Source: Micromonospora sp. WMMD961 (GTDB lineage Bacteria > Actinomycetota > Actinomycetes > Mycobacteriales > Micromonosporaceae). Taken from it: a DNA stretch of 64,000 nt. Position numbers and translations under genes: made by a program. A model generated the notes under the pieces. The model was not told the DNA's origin and made no database searches. It worked only from the letters and a program-made list of their open reading frames with translations. Positions 33,843-41,576 of this stretch are shown in pieces. Numbering within the stretch: the stretch's first letter is position 1; each line of letters opens with the position of its first letter. The DNA lies in contig NZ_JARUBJ010000002.1 of NCBI RefSeq assembly GCF_029626145.1, positions 154,501 to 218,500 of the forward strand, written 5' to 3'.

Positions 33843-35530
33843 GCACTGAAGCCGGGCCCACGGCACCCGTACGCACGGTCTCCGCTCGGCACTTCGTGCG
33901 GCTCAAGCTGCGGGTGATGGGCAACAACTTTCGGGGTCAGGGTTGGCGGATCGCACTGTTCATCGGCGGCGCGATGCTCGGGCTCTGGTTCGCCGCCAGC
34001 GGTTTCCTCCTCTTCGCACTGCCCGGCCTGACCGGCGAGGGCCAGTACGCGGTGCTGGTCGCGGCTGCGGGCGGCGGCCTGCTGGTGCTCGGCTGGCTAC
34101 TGCTGCCACTGGTCTTCTTCGGGGTGGACGAGACGCTGGACCCAGCCCGGTTCGCGCTGCTGCCGTTGCCCCGCCGCACGTTGGTGACCGGGCTGTTCGC
34201 GGCGGCTCTGATCAGCGTGCCGGTGGTGGCGGTGCTGATCGCGACGCTCGGGCTGGTGCTGACCTCCTGGTCGCTGGGCGGTTGGTCGGCGGGGTTGGTG
34301 GCCGTGGTCGGTGTGGTCGCGGGGTTGCTGCTCTGCGTGGCGGCCAGCCGGGCGGTGACCAGCGCCTTTGCCACCATGCTGCGGTCCCGCCGGGTACGGG
34401 ACCTGGCGGCCGTGCTGCTGGCGGTGGTCGCCGCACTTCTCGGCCCGTTGCAGATCTTCGGCCTCGCCGCGCTGCGGGAGGCGGACTGGACCGGGCTGAC
34501 CGGCGCGGCGACGGTGATCGGCTGGACGCCGCTCGGCGCACCGTGGACGGCCGGCATCGACGTGGCCCAGGGGCGGGTGTGGGCGGCACCGGTCAAGTTG
34601 CTGATCACGGTGGTGGCGCTCGGCGCCCTGCTGGCCTGGTGGTCGCGCTCGATCGAGTCGGCCATGGTGGGTGCGGCGAGCGGTGGTAAGGCCCCGGTGC
34701 GGCGCGGAGTCGCCGGTGGCGCGGTCGCGCAACTGTTTCCCCGGGTCGCCGGCTGGGCCCGCCGGGACCGGTTCGGTGCCCTGGTGGCCCGGGAGGCCCG
34801 GTACTGGTGGCGGGACGCTCGCCGCCGGGCCAACCTGATCACGATCGCGGTGGTCGGCATCTTCGTGCCGGTGATGATCAACGTTACGGGCGGGGACTTC
34901 GCCGCCATGAACGACGAGGGGTTTACCGCGGCAGCCGGTGACAGCTCACCGGTCGTGGTCACCATCTCGATGGTCTTCGTGGGCGTGCTGGCCGCCGTCA
35001 CCCTGGCCAACCAGTTCGGCTTCGACGGCAGCGCGTACGCCGCGAACGTGGTGGCCGGGGTGCCCGGCCGGGTCGAGCTACGGGCACGGATGACGGCCTT
35101 CTCGCTGTACGTGCTGCCGATGCTGGCGGTCGTGGCGGTGGTGCTGTCGGTGCTGCTCGGGCGACCGGGCTGGATCGGGCTCACGACCGGCAGTCTGGTC
35201 GCCACCTACGGCGCCGGGCTGGCGGTGAACAGCCTGGTCTCCGTGCTCGGGGCGTACTCGCTGCCGGAGACGAGCAACCCGTTCGCCATGAACAGCGGCG
35301 CGGGCCTGACGAAGGGGTTGCTCACCCTGCTGGCCATGCTCACCTCGGCGGTCGCCGCGGTGCCGATGGTGGTGGCCGCCGCGCTGCTCGGTGACGCCTG
35401 GCTCTGGCTGGCCCTGCCGGTCGGAGCGGCTTACGGGCTGGGCGCGGCGCTGCTGGGCGCGTACCTGGCCGGCGACGTGCTGGACCGTCGGCTGCCCGAA
35501 TTGCTGGCCACGGTCACACCGCGGCGCTAA
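33827..35530 (+). CDS. ABC-2-type transporter permease
   Basis: The 567-residue membrane protein has about 12 hydrophobic segments in two halves separated by a basic loop (about 280-330, GWARRDRFGALVAREARYWWRDARRRANL). It pairs with the ATPase gene upstream. The exported substrate is unknown. The last about 110 bases of the gene were copied by a tandem duplication into 35798-35909. Confidence 0.9.
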   Translation: MAVAVSTEAGPTAPVRTVSARHFVRLKLRVMGNNFRGQGWRIALFIGGAMLGLWFAASGFLLFALPGLTGEGQYAVLVAAAGGGLLVLGWLLLPLVFFGVDETLDPARFALLPLPRRTLVTGLFAAALISVPVVAVLIATLGLVLTSWSLGGWSAGLVAVVGVVAGLLLCVAASRAVTSAFATMLRSRRVRDLAAVLLAVVAALLGPLQIFGLAALREADWTGLTGAATVIGWTPLGAPWTAGIDVAQGRVWAAPVKLLITVVALGALLAWWSRSIESAMVGAASGGKAPVRRGVAGGAVAQLFPRVAGWARRDRFGALVAREARYWWRDARRRANLITIAVVGIFVPVMINVTGGDFAAMNDEGFTAAAGDSSPVVVTISMVFVGVLAAVTLANQFGFDGSAYAANVVAGVPGRVELRARMTAFSLYVLPMLAVVAVVLSVLLGRPGWIGLTTGSLVATYGAGLAVNSLVSVLGAYSLPETSNPFAMNSGAGLTKGLLTLLAMLTSAVAAVPMVVAAALLGDAWLWLALPVGAAYGLGAALLGAYLAGDVLDRRLPELLATVTPRR

Positions 35531-35730
35531 CCGGGGCGGCGACCTGAGGTCTGGGCAGCATCGGCGACGAAGCCACGCCAGGCGGCCGGAGCGAAGGTGA
35601 GGACCGGGCCGGAGCGATCCTTGCTGTCCCGGACCAGCACGACACCGGGCACGTTGTCCGCCACCTCGACGCAGGCACCGCCCGTGTCGCCGGACCGGGT
35701 CGACGTACGCCAGCGTGGTTCAGCAGTCAT
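35527..35730 (-). CDS. DUF397 protein, duplicated copy A
   Basis: This 67-residue DUF397 protein has WRTSTRSGDTGGACVEVAD, VVLVRDSKDRSGPVLTF and the AWRGFV end typical of the family. Unlike copy B, it lacks a complete XRE-DUF5753 partner upstream; only a 70-bp remnant of that gene precedes it. Its stop overlaps the stop of the ABC permease by four bases in the opposite direction. Confidence 0.85.
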   Translation of the reverse strand: MTAEPRWRTSTRSGDTGGACVEVADNVPGVVLVRDSKDRSGPVLTFAPAAWRGFVADAAQTSGRRPG

Positions 35731-35798
35731 GGTGTCACCTTCAGCTTCCGGATCAGATCCAGCGTGGCACCCGTGGACAGCGCCTCGCCGAGCAGATG
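35727..35798 (-). pseudogene. Remnant of XRE-DUF5753 gene 3' end
   Basis: This fragment encodes the last about 23 codons of the DUF5753 protein (ending IRKLKVTP) and retains its stop/ATG overlap with the DUF397 gene. It has no 5' part because the duplication junction cuts it. Confidence 0.8.
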
Positions 35799-35909
35799 GT
35801 CGGTGCAGCGTACGGGCTGGGCGCGGCGCTGCTGGGCGCGTACCTGGCCGGCGACGTGCTGGACCGTCGGCTGCCCGAACTGCTGGCCACGGTCACGCCA
35901 CGACGCTAA
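35798..35909 (+). pseudogene. Remnant of ABC permease 3' end
   Basis: About 110 bases duplicate the permease C-terminus (GLGAALLGAYLAGDVLDRRLPEL...VTPRR and stop). Only a few bases differ from the parent, with the reading frame intact but no start or upstream half. Confidence 0.85.
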
Positions 35910-36112
35910 ACAGCGTGGGGGGACGGGGCCTGAGCAGCGCTGGCGACGAAGCCGCGCCAGGCGGCCGGAGCGAAGGTGAGGACCGGGCCGGAGCGATCCT
36001 TGCTGTCCCGGACCAGGACGACACCGGGCACGTTGTCCGCCACCTCGACGCAGTTGCCACCAGTGTCTGTCGAGCGGGTGGACGTGCGCCAGTGAGGCTC
36101 AGTGATCGTCAT
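35906..36112 (-). CDS. DUF397 protein, copy B (partner of XRE-DUF5753)
   Basis: The 68-residue protein is nearly identical to copy A through TSTRS-DTGG-CVEVADNVPG and VLVRDSKDRSGPVLTFAPAAWRGFV, but differs at both ends. ATG 36112 overlaps the regulator's stop as ATGA. In Streptomyces, DUF397 genes accompany WhiJ-type regulators in this way and modulate them. Confidence 0.88.
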   Translation of the reverse strand: MTITEPHWRTSTRSTDTGGNCVEVADNVPGVVLVRDSKDRSGPVLTFAPAAWRGFVASAAQAPSPHAV

Positions 36113-36894
36113 GGTGTCACCTTCAGCTTCCGGATCAGGTCCATCGAGGCACTTGTCGAGAGTGCTTCGCCGAGCAGGGTATCCCACTTGCGATCAATAT
36201 GGTGGAGAATCTCCGGGTCGTCCATTACGTGTCCGCGTGCGGCGTTCTCCAGGTAGAGCACCCTGTCCCCGTCTGGCAGATCGGCGAACACGAAGCCACC
36301 CCCGAAGCCGGCATGCTCCCCGACGCTCAGGGGGATGACGTGCAATCGGGCGAACGGCAGGTCTGCCACTTCGAGCAGTCGGCCGAGTTGGGCGTTGAGC
36401 ACGGCGTGACCGCCCACCGGGCGGTGAAGGCCCATCTCGTCCACCAGGAAGACGCATGTTGGCGGGGCATCCCGGGACATCAGCAGTTGGCGTTCCAGAC
36501 GAACCGCGACAAGCTCGTCAACCGTGGCCGGTGAATTCAGTCCGCCCGCCGAGATAACAGCGCGGGCGTACTCCTCGGTCTGAAGGAGACCGGGCACAAG
36601 GCATGCCTCGAAGGCACGTAGGCGCGTCGCCTGCTGCTCGTATCCACGCCAGGGGACAAACCAGGATGGGCCATATTCCTGGTCCGCGGCCCTGAGGAGT
36701 TCGGCGAGGAGGCCGCCGGTGGCTAGTGCCTCGTCGGCGGCGACCGCGAACTCCATGGTCGGCCGGCGTCGGCCGGTCTCGATGGCCGCCACCGTGGAGG
36801 GACTCCACCTGGTGGCCGTCGCCAACACCTCCTGGGACACCTCGGCACCGGCTCGGGCGGCCTTCAGCGCCCGCACCCACATTTCGACGTTCAT
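36109..36894 (-). CDS. XRE-family regulator with DUF5753 domain (WhiJ-like)
   Basis: The 261-residue protein has an N-terminal helix-turn-helix (about 8-60, VSQEVLATATRWSPSTVAAIETGRRRP) and the C-terminal DUF5753 domain with LVPGLLQTEEYARAVI, AVRLERQLLM and VIPLSVGEHAGFGGGFVFADL. ATG 36894 has GGAGAGG upstream; an extension to 36945 is unlikely. This regulator and the DUF397 protein resemble the WhiJ/AbaA-type loci that affect development and antibiotic production in Streptomyces. Confidence 0.92.
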   Translation of the reverse strand: MNVEMWVRALKAARAGAEVSQEVLATATRWSPSTVAAIETGRRRPTMEFAVAADEALATGGLLAELLRAADQEYGPSWFVPWRGYEQQATRLRAFEACLVPGLLQTEEYARAVISAGGLNSPATVDELVAVRLERQLLMSRDAPPTCVFLVDEMGLHRPVGGHAVLNAQLGRLLEVADLPFARLHVIPLSVGEHAGFGGGFVFADLPDGDRVLYLENAARGHVMDDPEILHHIDRKWDTLLGEALSTSASMDLIRKLKVTP

Positions 36895-37092
36895 CCTTAC
36901 CTCTCCGGTAAGTACGCGATCGCACTGTGTAGTAAGCCCTGGCATCCTCCCCTGTCCGCGCTCTTCCGTCCAGGGTGGAGAGCACGCGGCCCGGCCGGTG
37001 GAGGCGACGTCCCGGCGACTGGGTCCTGCGTTCGGGCCGCCCCGGTCATCCCCCAGCCGGGGCGGCCCTCGTCGACCGGGAGGAGATCAGCC

Positions 37093-37311
37093 ATGTTCGG
37101 GTTCATCCGGGGTAGGAACGGGGCGCGGTGGTCGTACCGGAGAAGGAAGCTGGCGGCACCGGCGACGGTGCCGGGCGCGGAGAGATCGGCGGGCGTGGCG
37201 GCTCGGCCGCCTGCGTGGGCGGACGGGCCGACGGTGGCCGTGCCGCGACCGGGCCGGGCGGGCTGGCTGACCCCGGCGCAGACCTGGCGCGCGAACGGCG
37301 GTCGCTGGTGA
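37093..37311 (+). CDS. Small basic protein of unknown function
   Basis: This 72-residue Arg/Ala/Pro-rich protein starts at ATG 37093 with a strong ribosome site (GGGAGGAG, 37079-37086). Its C-terminus (GWLTPAQTWRANGGRW) is distinctive. It is not a shadow of a longer gene, and the ribosome site argues that it is translated. The next gene, flavin-reductase-like, is 148 bp downstream after a palindromic element. Function unknown. Confidence 0.6.
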   Translation: MFGFIRGRNGARWSYRRRKLAAPATVPGAERSAGVAARPPAWADGPTVAVPRPGRAGWLTPAQTWRANGGRW

Positions 37312-37359
37312 CGTGCGCCGGTCGGGAGACCCGCGCGACCGCCCGCGTCGAGTGCTTAG

Positions 37360-37445
37360 CGCCAAGGTCCGCGCAGCATCAGGGATGTTGGTGCCTGCCA
37401 GGTGTCGGAGGCAGCAACGTCCGGGAAGTTGCGCGGATCGTGGCG
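37360..37445. repeat. Intergenic palindromic repeat, copy 2
   Basis: The outer arms (cgccaaggtccgcgcagcatc, shortened here: about 20 bp at each end) pair imperfectly, and the inner gatgttggtgcc/ggcagcaacgtc dyad is nested. In reverse orientation most positions match copy 1 at 15539-15626, including the block gttgctgcctcc. It separates the small basic gene from the flavin-reductase-like gene. Confidence 0.75.
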
Positions 37446-37459
37446 TGGGGCGTGGGTCG

Positions 37460-38233
37460 GTGAGCCGGACGCACCTGCCGATGCGGCCGTTGTGGCGGTG
37501 CCGGGGTTGCGGGGCTGCCTGGCCGTGTCAGCCGGCGCGGCTGGCGTTGCTCGCCGAATATCGGAACGACCGGGTGGGGCTGCTGGTCTACCTGGGCACG
37601 ATGATGGCGGAGGCGGGTGATCAACTGGCCCGCCTCAGCGGGCGACCCACCGATCTGCACGAGCGCTTCCTGGGTTGGGCGCGCGGCCGGGACGGCACAA
37701 TGTTTCACGTGAATCATGAGCCGGGCGCCGAGATCCACCACACCGACCCGTTCGCGGTGCCGACCGGGCAGCGGTCGCCGGTACGCCGACTGCGCGGCCG
37801 ACTCGCCGCACCGGTGACCCTCTGGACGGCACCCGGCCCGGCCGGGCTGACGGTGTCGTCCACGCTGGTCGCCGAGGGGGAGCCGGACCGACTGGTCGGG
37901 TTGATCGACCCGGAGTCCGATTTCTGGGCGGCGGCGGAGGAGGCGGGACGGTTCGCGGTCACCCCGCTCGGCCCACCGCACCGGCAGCTCGCCGACCGGT
38001 TCGCCGGACTGTTCCCCGCCCCGGGCGGGCTCTTCGCCGCCGACACCTGGATCGAGACGCCGTACGGGCCGGTCCCCGCGGATGCCGGCGGGTGGGCCGG
38101 GTGCCGGCTGGACACCGCCCGGGAGTACGGCTGGGGCCTGCTGGTGGAGGCCACCATCGAGGCGGTCGACCTGAGCGAGGCGGCCTCTCCGCTGCTGCAC
38201 TATCGCGGTCGGTACCACGAGCTACCGGGCTGA
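37460..38233 (+). CDS. Flavin-reductase-like protein with Cys-rich N-terminal module
   Basis: The 257-residue protein starts at GTG 37460. The N-terminal part (1-85) has a possible zinc knuckle (WRCRGCGAAWPC) and a helical region; residues 110-257 resemble the flavin reductase FMN-binding barrel (LTVSSTLVAEGEPDRLVGLIDPESDFW, then GRFAVTPLG and FAGLFPAPGGLF). It would bind FMN and may reduce it with NAD(P)H, but the active residues are not certain. A parS-like site lies within the coding region. Confidence 0.75.
   Translation: MSRTHLPMRPLWRCRGCGAAWPCQPARLALLAEYRNDRVGLLVYLGTMMAEAGDQLARLSGRPTDLHERFLGWARGRDGTMFHVNHEPGAEIHHTDPFAVPTGQRSPVRRLRGRLAAPVTLWTAPGPAGLTVSSTLVAEGEPDRLVGLIDPESDFWAAAEEAGRFAVTPLGPPHRQLADRFAGLFPAPGGLFAADTWIETPYGPVPADAGGWAGCRLDTAREYGWGLLVEATIEAVDLSEAASPLLHYRGRYHELPG
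37701..37716. promoter_or_regulatory. parS-like ParB-binding site
   Basis: TGTTTCACGTGAATCA matches the bacterial parS consensus TGTTTCACGTGAAACA at 15 of 16 positions, with one mismatch at position 14. It lies inside the flavin-reductase-like gene, as parS sites commonly do. Confidence 0.7.
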
Positions 38234-38407
38234 ACGGGCGACCGTCCGGACCGACCGGTCACCGGAGTGACCTGGGTCACTCGGCGCAGCCAGGCAACCG
38301 CTCGGCGCAGTCGACTGCCGGCGTCGATCTCGGCCTTCCCCGTCGGGGAGCGCGCTCTCTACCGTGCGCGAAACTCCTCTGACGCCTGTGAAGGTGGTGA
38401 TCCACAG

Positions 38408-38773
38408 ATGTCCACGGACACACCCGCTCCGGCCGCTCCCCAGTCGGACAAGTACCTGACCGTACAACGGTCGGACGAGTTCGCCGGGCTGCGGCGTGCG
38501 CTGCGCGGCTTCGTCTTCCCGATGACCGTCGCGTTCTTCCTGTGGTATGCGCTCTACGTCATTCTCTCCGCGTACGCCCGGGACTTCATGGGCACGAAGC
38601 TGTTCGGCAGCAACATCAACGTCGCGCTGGTCTTCGGCCTGCTCCAGTTCGTCTCCACGTTCCTGATCGCCTGGCTCTACTCCCGGTACGCGGACCGGAA
38701 GATCGACCCCATCGCGGACCGGATCCGCGCCGAGATCGGGGAGGTGACCCATGAGCACGGTCCACGCGGTTGA
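38408..38773 (+). CDS. DUF485 membrane protein (symporter partner)
   Basis: The 121-residue protein has two membrane helices (about 38-60 and 74-96) around YARDFMGTKLFGSNINVALVFGLLQF, the DUF485 signature. DUF485 genes precede ActP/MctC acetate symporters. It starts at ATG 38408, and the symporter start (38751) lies 23 bases inside it. Confidence 0.92.
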   Translation: MSTDTPAPAAPQSDKYLTVQRSDEFAGLRRALRGFVFPMTVAFFLWYALYVILSAYARDFMGTKLFGSNINVALVFGLLQFVSTFLIAWLYSRYADRKIDPIADRIRAEIGEVTHEHGPRG

Positions 38774-40442
38774 GACGTTCCTGGCGGCCGAGGCGGGCGA
38801 CCACACCGCCCGCAACCTGACCATCACACTCTTCCTGGTCTTCGTGGCGGTGACCCTGGGCATCACCATCTGGGCCAGCCGGCAGACCAAGACGGCTACC
38901 GACTTCTACGCGGGCGGCCGGTCCTTCTCCGGCTTCCAGAACGGCATGGCGATCGGCGGCGACTACATGTCGGCCGCCTCGTTCCTCGGCATCGCCGGCA
39001 TCATCGCGCTCTACGGCTACGACGGCTTCCTCTACTCCATCGGCTTCCTGGTCGCGTGGCTGGTGGCCCTGCTGCTGGTCGCCGAGCTGCTGCGCAACTC
39101 GGGCCGGTACACGATGGCGGACGTGCTGGCCTTCCGGATGCGTCAGCGTCCGGTGCGTACGGCGGCGGCGGTCTCCACCATCACGGTGTCGATCTTCTAC
39201 CTGCTGGCGCAGATGGTGGGCGCCGGCGCGCTGGTCGCGCTGCTGCTCGGCATCCGGCCGGGGACGACCTTCCTCGGCATGGACGCGGACACCGCGAAGG
39301 TGGCCACCATCATCATGGTCGGCGCCCTGATGATCATCTACGTCACCGTGGGTGGCATGAAGGGCACCACCTACGTGCAGATCGTCAAGGCGTTCCTGCT
39401 CATGGGCGGCGCGCTGCTGATGACCGTCCTGGTGCTGGCGAAGTTCAACTTCAACCTGTCGGCGCTGCTCGGCCAGGCCGCCGAGGCATCCGGCAAGGGC
39501 AGCGCGTTCCTCGAACCCGGGCTGCGGTACGGCGTGGAGGTCGCCGGCAACTCGACACAGACGTTCTACAACAAGGTGGACCTGCTGTCCCTGGGCATCG
39601 CCCTGGTGCTCGGCACCGCCGGTCTGCCGCACATCCTGATCCGCTTCTACACGGTGCCGACCGCCAAGGCCGCCCGCAAGAGCGTGCTCTGGGCGATCGG
39701 CATCATCGGCACCTTCTACCTGCTCACCCTGGCCCTCGGCTTCGGTGCGGCGGCGCTGGTCGGCGGCCAGGCGATCACCGCGCAGGACAAGGCCGGCAAC
39801 ACCGCCGCGCCACAGTTGGCCGAAGCGCTCGGCATCGACTTCTTCGGTGGTGAACTCGGTGGGGCGGCCCTGCTGGCGATCATCGCGGCGGTCGCCTTCG
39901 CCACCATCCTCGCGGTGGTCGCCGGGCTGACGCTGGCCTCGTCGTCCAGCCTGGCCCACGACTTCTACGCCAACGTGCTGAAGAAGGGTGAGGCGTCGGA
40001 GCGGCAGGAGGTGCGGGTCGCCCGGATCTCCGCCCTGGCGATCGGGGCGGTGTCGATCGCCCTGTCGATCTTCGCGCAGAACCTCAACGTCGCGTTCCTG
40101 GTGGCACTTGCCTTCGCGGTCGCCGCCTCGGGCAACCTGCCGGCGATCCTCTACAGCCTCTTCTGGCGGCGGTTCAACACCTCCGGCGCGGTGTGGGCGA
40201 TCTACGGCGGTCTCCTCTCGGCCGTACTGCTGGTGTTCTTCTCGCCGGTGGTCTCCGGCGCGGCGACCTCGATGTTCCCGGACCACGACTGGCAGTGGTT
40301 CCCGCTGTCCAACCCGGGCATCCTCTCCATCCCGTTCGGTTTCCTGTGCGGGTGGATCGGCACCGTCATCTCCAAGGAGCACGACGAGGACAAGTACGCG
40401 GAGCTGGAGGTACGCGCCCTGACCGGCGCGGGCGCCCACTGA
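38751..40442 (+). CDS. Cation/acetate symporter (SSS family, ActP/MctC type)
   Basis: The 563-residue symporter has about 13 membrane helices with SSS motifs: GGDYMSAASFLGIAGIIALYGYDGFLYSIGF, YTMADVLAFRMRQRP and GTAGLPHILIRFYTVPTAKAARKS. It probably imports acetate, propionate or pyruvate with Na+ or H+. A strong terminator follows. It is closely related in design to the symporter at 29122 but lacks that protein's large insertion. Confidence 0.95.
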   Translation: MSTVHAVETFLAAEAGDHTARNLTITLFLVFVAVTLGITIWASRQTKTATDFYAGGRSFSGFQNGMAIGGDYMSAASFLGIAGIIALYGYDGFLYSIGFLVAWLVALLLVAELLRNSGRYTMADVLAFRMRQRPVRTAAAVSTITVSIFYLLAQMVGAGALVALLLGIRPGTTFLGMDADTAKVATIIMVGALMIIYVTVGGMKGTTYVQIVKAFLLMGGALLMTVLVLAKFNFNLSALLGQAAEASGKGSAFLEPGLRYGVEVAGNSTQTFYNKVDLLSLGIALVLGTAGLPHILIRFYTVPTAKAARKSVLWAIGIIGTFYLLTLALGFGAAALVGGQAITAQDKAGNTAAPQLAEALGIDFFGGELGGAALLAIIAAVAFATILAVVAGLTLASSSSLAHDFYANVLKKGEASERQEVRVARISALAIGAVSIALSIFAQNLNVAFLVALAFAVAASGNLPAILYSLFWRRFNTSGAVWAIYGGLLSAVLLVFFSPVVSGAATSMFPDHDWQWFPLSNPGILSIPFGFLCGWIGTVISKEHDEDKYAELEVRALTGAGAH

Positions 40443-40449
40443 CGCTCTC

Positions 40450-40492
40450 CGACGGGCTCCCGCCGACGCCTGGCGTCAGCGGGAGCCCGTCG
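40450..40492 (+). terminator. Hairpin terminator after the symporter
   Basis: Perfect 13-bp arms (40450-40462 and 40480-40492) flank a 17-base loop, 7 bases after the stop. Confidence 0.85.
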
Positions 40493-40522
40493 CCGTATCT
40501 GCGGGTCGGTAGGCTGAGCGGT

Positions 40523-41500
40523 ATGAAGGTTGTTGAGCGCTTCGGGCCCGGTCACCGCATCCTCGTCACCGGTGGAGCTGGCTTCGTCCCATCGCATCTG
40601 GTGGACGTCCTGGTCGCCCGCGGCTGCACGGTGGTGGCGCTGGACAACTTCGTGACCGGCTCCAAGGAGAACGTGGCCCACCTGCTGGACCGGCCCACCT
40701 TCACGCTCGTCGAGGCGGACATCTCCGACGGCCTGCCGACCCACCACCCGGCGATGGCCGAACGGTTCGACGCGATCCTGCACATGGCCTCGCCGGCCAG
40801 CCCCACCGACTTCGCCCAACTGCCGGTGGAGATCCTCCGGGTCGGCTCGGTGGGCACCCTGCACCTGCTGGAGCGCGCGGTCGCCGACGGCGCCCGGTTC
40901 CTGATGGCCTCCACCTCCGAGGCGTACGGGGACCCGAAGGAGCACCCGCAGCGGGAGACCTACTGGGGCAACGTCAACCCGATCGGGGTTCGCAGCGTCT
41001 ACGACGAGGCGAAGCGCTTCTCCGAGGCCGCGACGATGGCGTACCACCGCTACCGCGGGCTGGACGCGGCGATCGTCCGGATCTTCAACACCTACGGCCC
41101 GCGGATGCGCCCGGACGACGGCCGTGCCATCCCCACCTTCATCTCGCAGGCACTGCGCGGCGAGCCGATCACCGTGCACGGCACCGGCAACCAGACCCGG
41201 TCCATCTGTTTCGTCGAGGATCTGGTGCGGGGCATCCTGCTGCTGCTCGACTCGACCGAGACGGGCCCGGTCAACTGCGGGACCGAGCACGAGCTGACGA
41301 TGCGGCAACTCGCCGAGTTGATCGTGTCGCTCTCCGGCAGCAGCTCCGAGGTGACCTACGTCACGCGCAGCTCGGACGACCCGGAGATGCGTCGCCCGGA
41401 TCTCACGCTCGCTCGCGAACTGCTGGGATACGAGCCGACGGTGGCGCCCGAAGACGGCCTACAACGCACGATCGAGCACTTCCGGGCACGGCTAGGGTAA
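40523..41500 (+). CDS. NAD-dependent epimerase/decarboxylase, UDP-glucuronate decarboxylase-like
   Basis: The 325-residue extended SDR protein has STSEAYGDP, the active-site Tyr/Lys in GVRSVYDEAKRFSEA (YxxxK), RIFNTYGPRMRPDDGR and the SICFVEDLVRGI end, all features of UDP-xylose synthase. Its nucleotide-binding motif reads TGGAGFVPSHL, with proline where the third glycine of GxxGxxG is expected. The product could feed wall glycans assembled by the LCP proteins just downstream. Confidence 0.88.
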   Translation: MKVVERFGPGHRILVTGGAGFVPSHLVDVLVARGCTVVALDNFVTGSKENVAHLLDRPTFTLVEADISDGLPTHHPAMAERFDAILHMASPASPTDFAQLPVEILRVGSVGTLHLLERAVADGARFLMASTSEAYGDPKEHPQRETYWGNVNPIGVRSVYDEAKRFSEAATMAYHRYRGLDAAIVRIFNTYGPRMRPDDGRAIPTFISQALRGEPITVHGTGNQTRSICFVEDLVRGILLLLDSTETGPVNCGTEHELTMRQLAELIVSLSGSSSEVTYVTRSSDDPEMRRPDLTLARELLGYEPTVAPEDGLQRTIEHFRARLG

Positions 41501-41576
41501 CCGGTTCGTTGCGTACCGCCTGCCGCTGAGTGTCGCCTGAAGGCGGTGGTGGCTCCCGCTACGTACCCTGAGTTAC

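Larger units (their letters stand above)
35419..36178. repeat. Tandem duplication of a ~380-bp segment
   Basis: Segment A (about 35419-35798) and segment B (about 35798-36178) share the same order: permease 3' end, a complete DUF397 gene on the minus strand, and the 3' end of the DUF5753 gene. The offset between matching positions is 379-382 bp and the copies are highly similar with scattered substitutions. The junction, near 35798, joins the DUF5753 end to the permease end. Confidence 0.9.
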
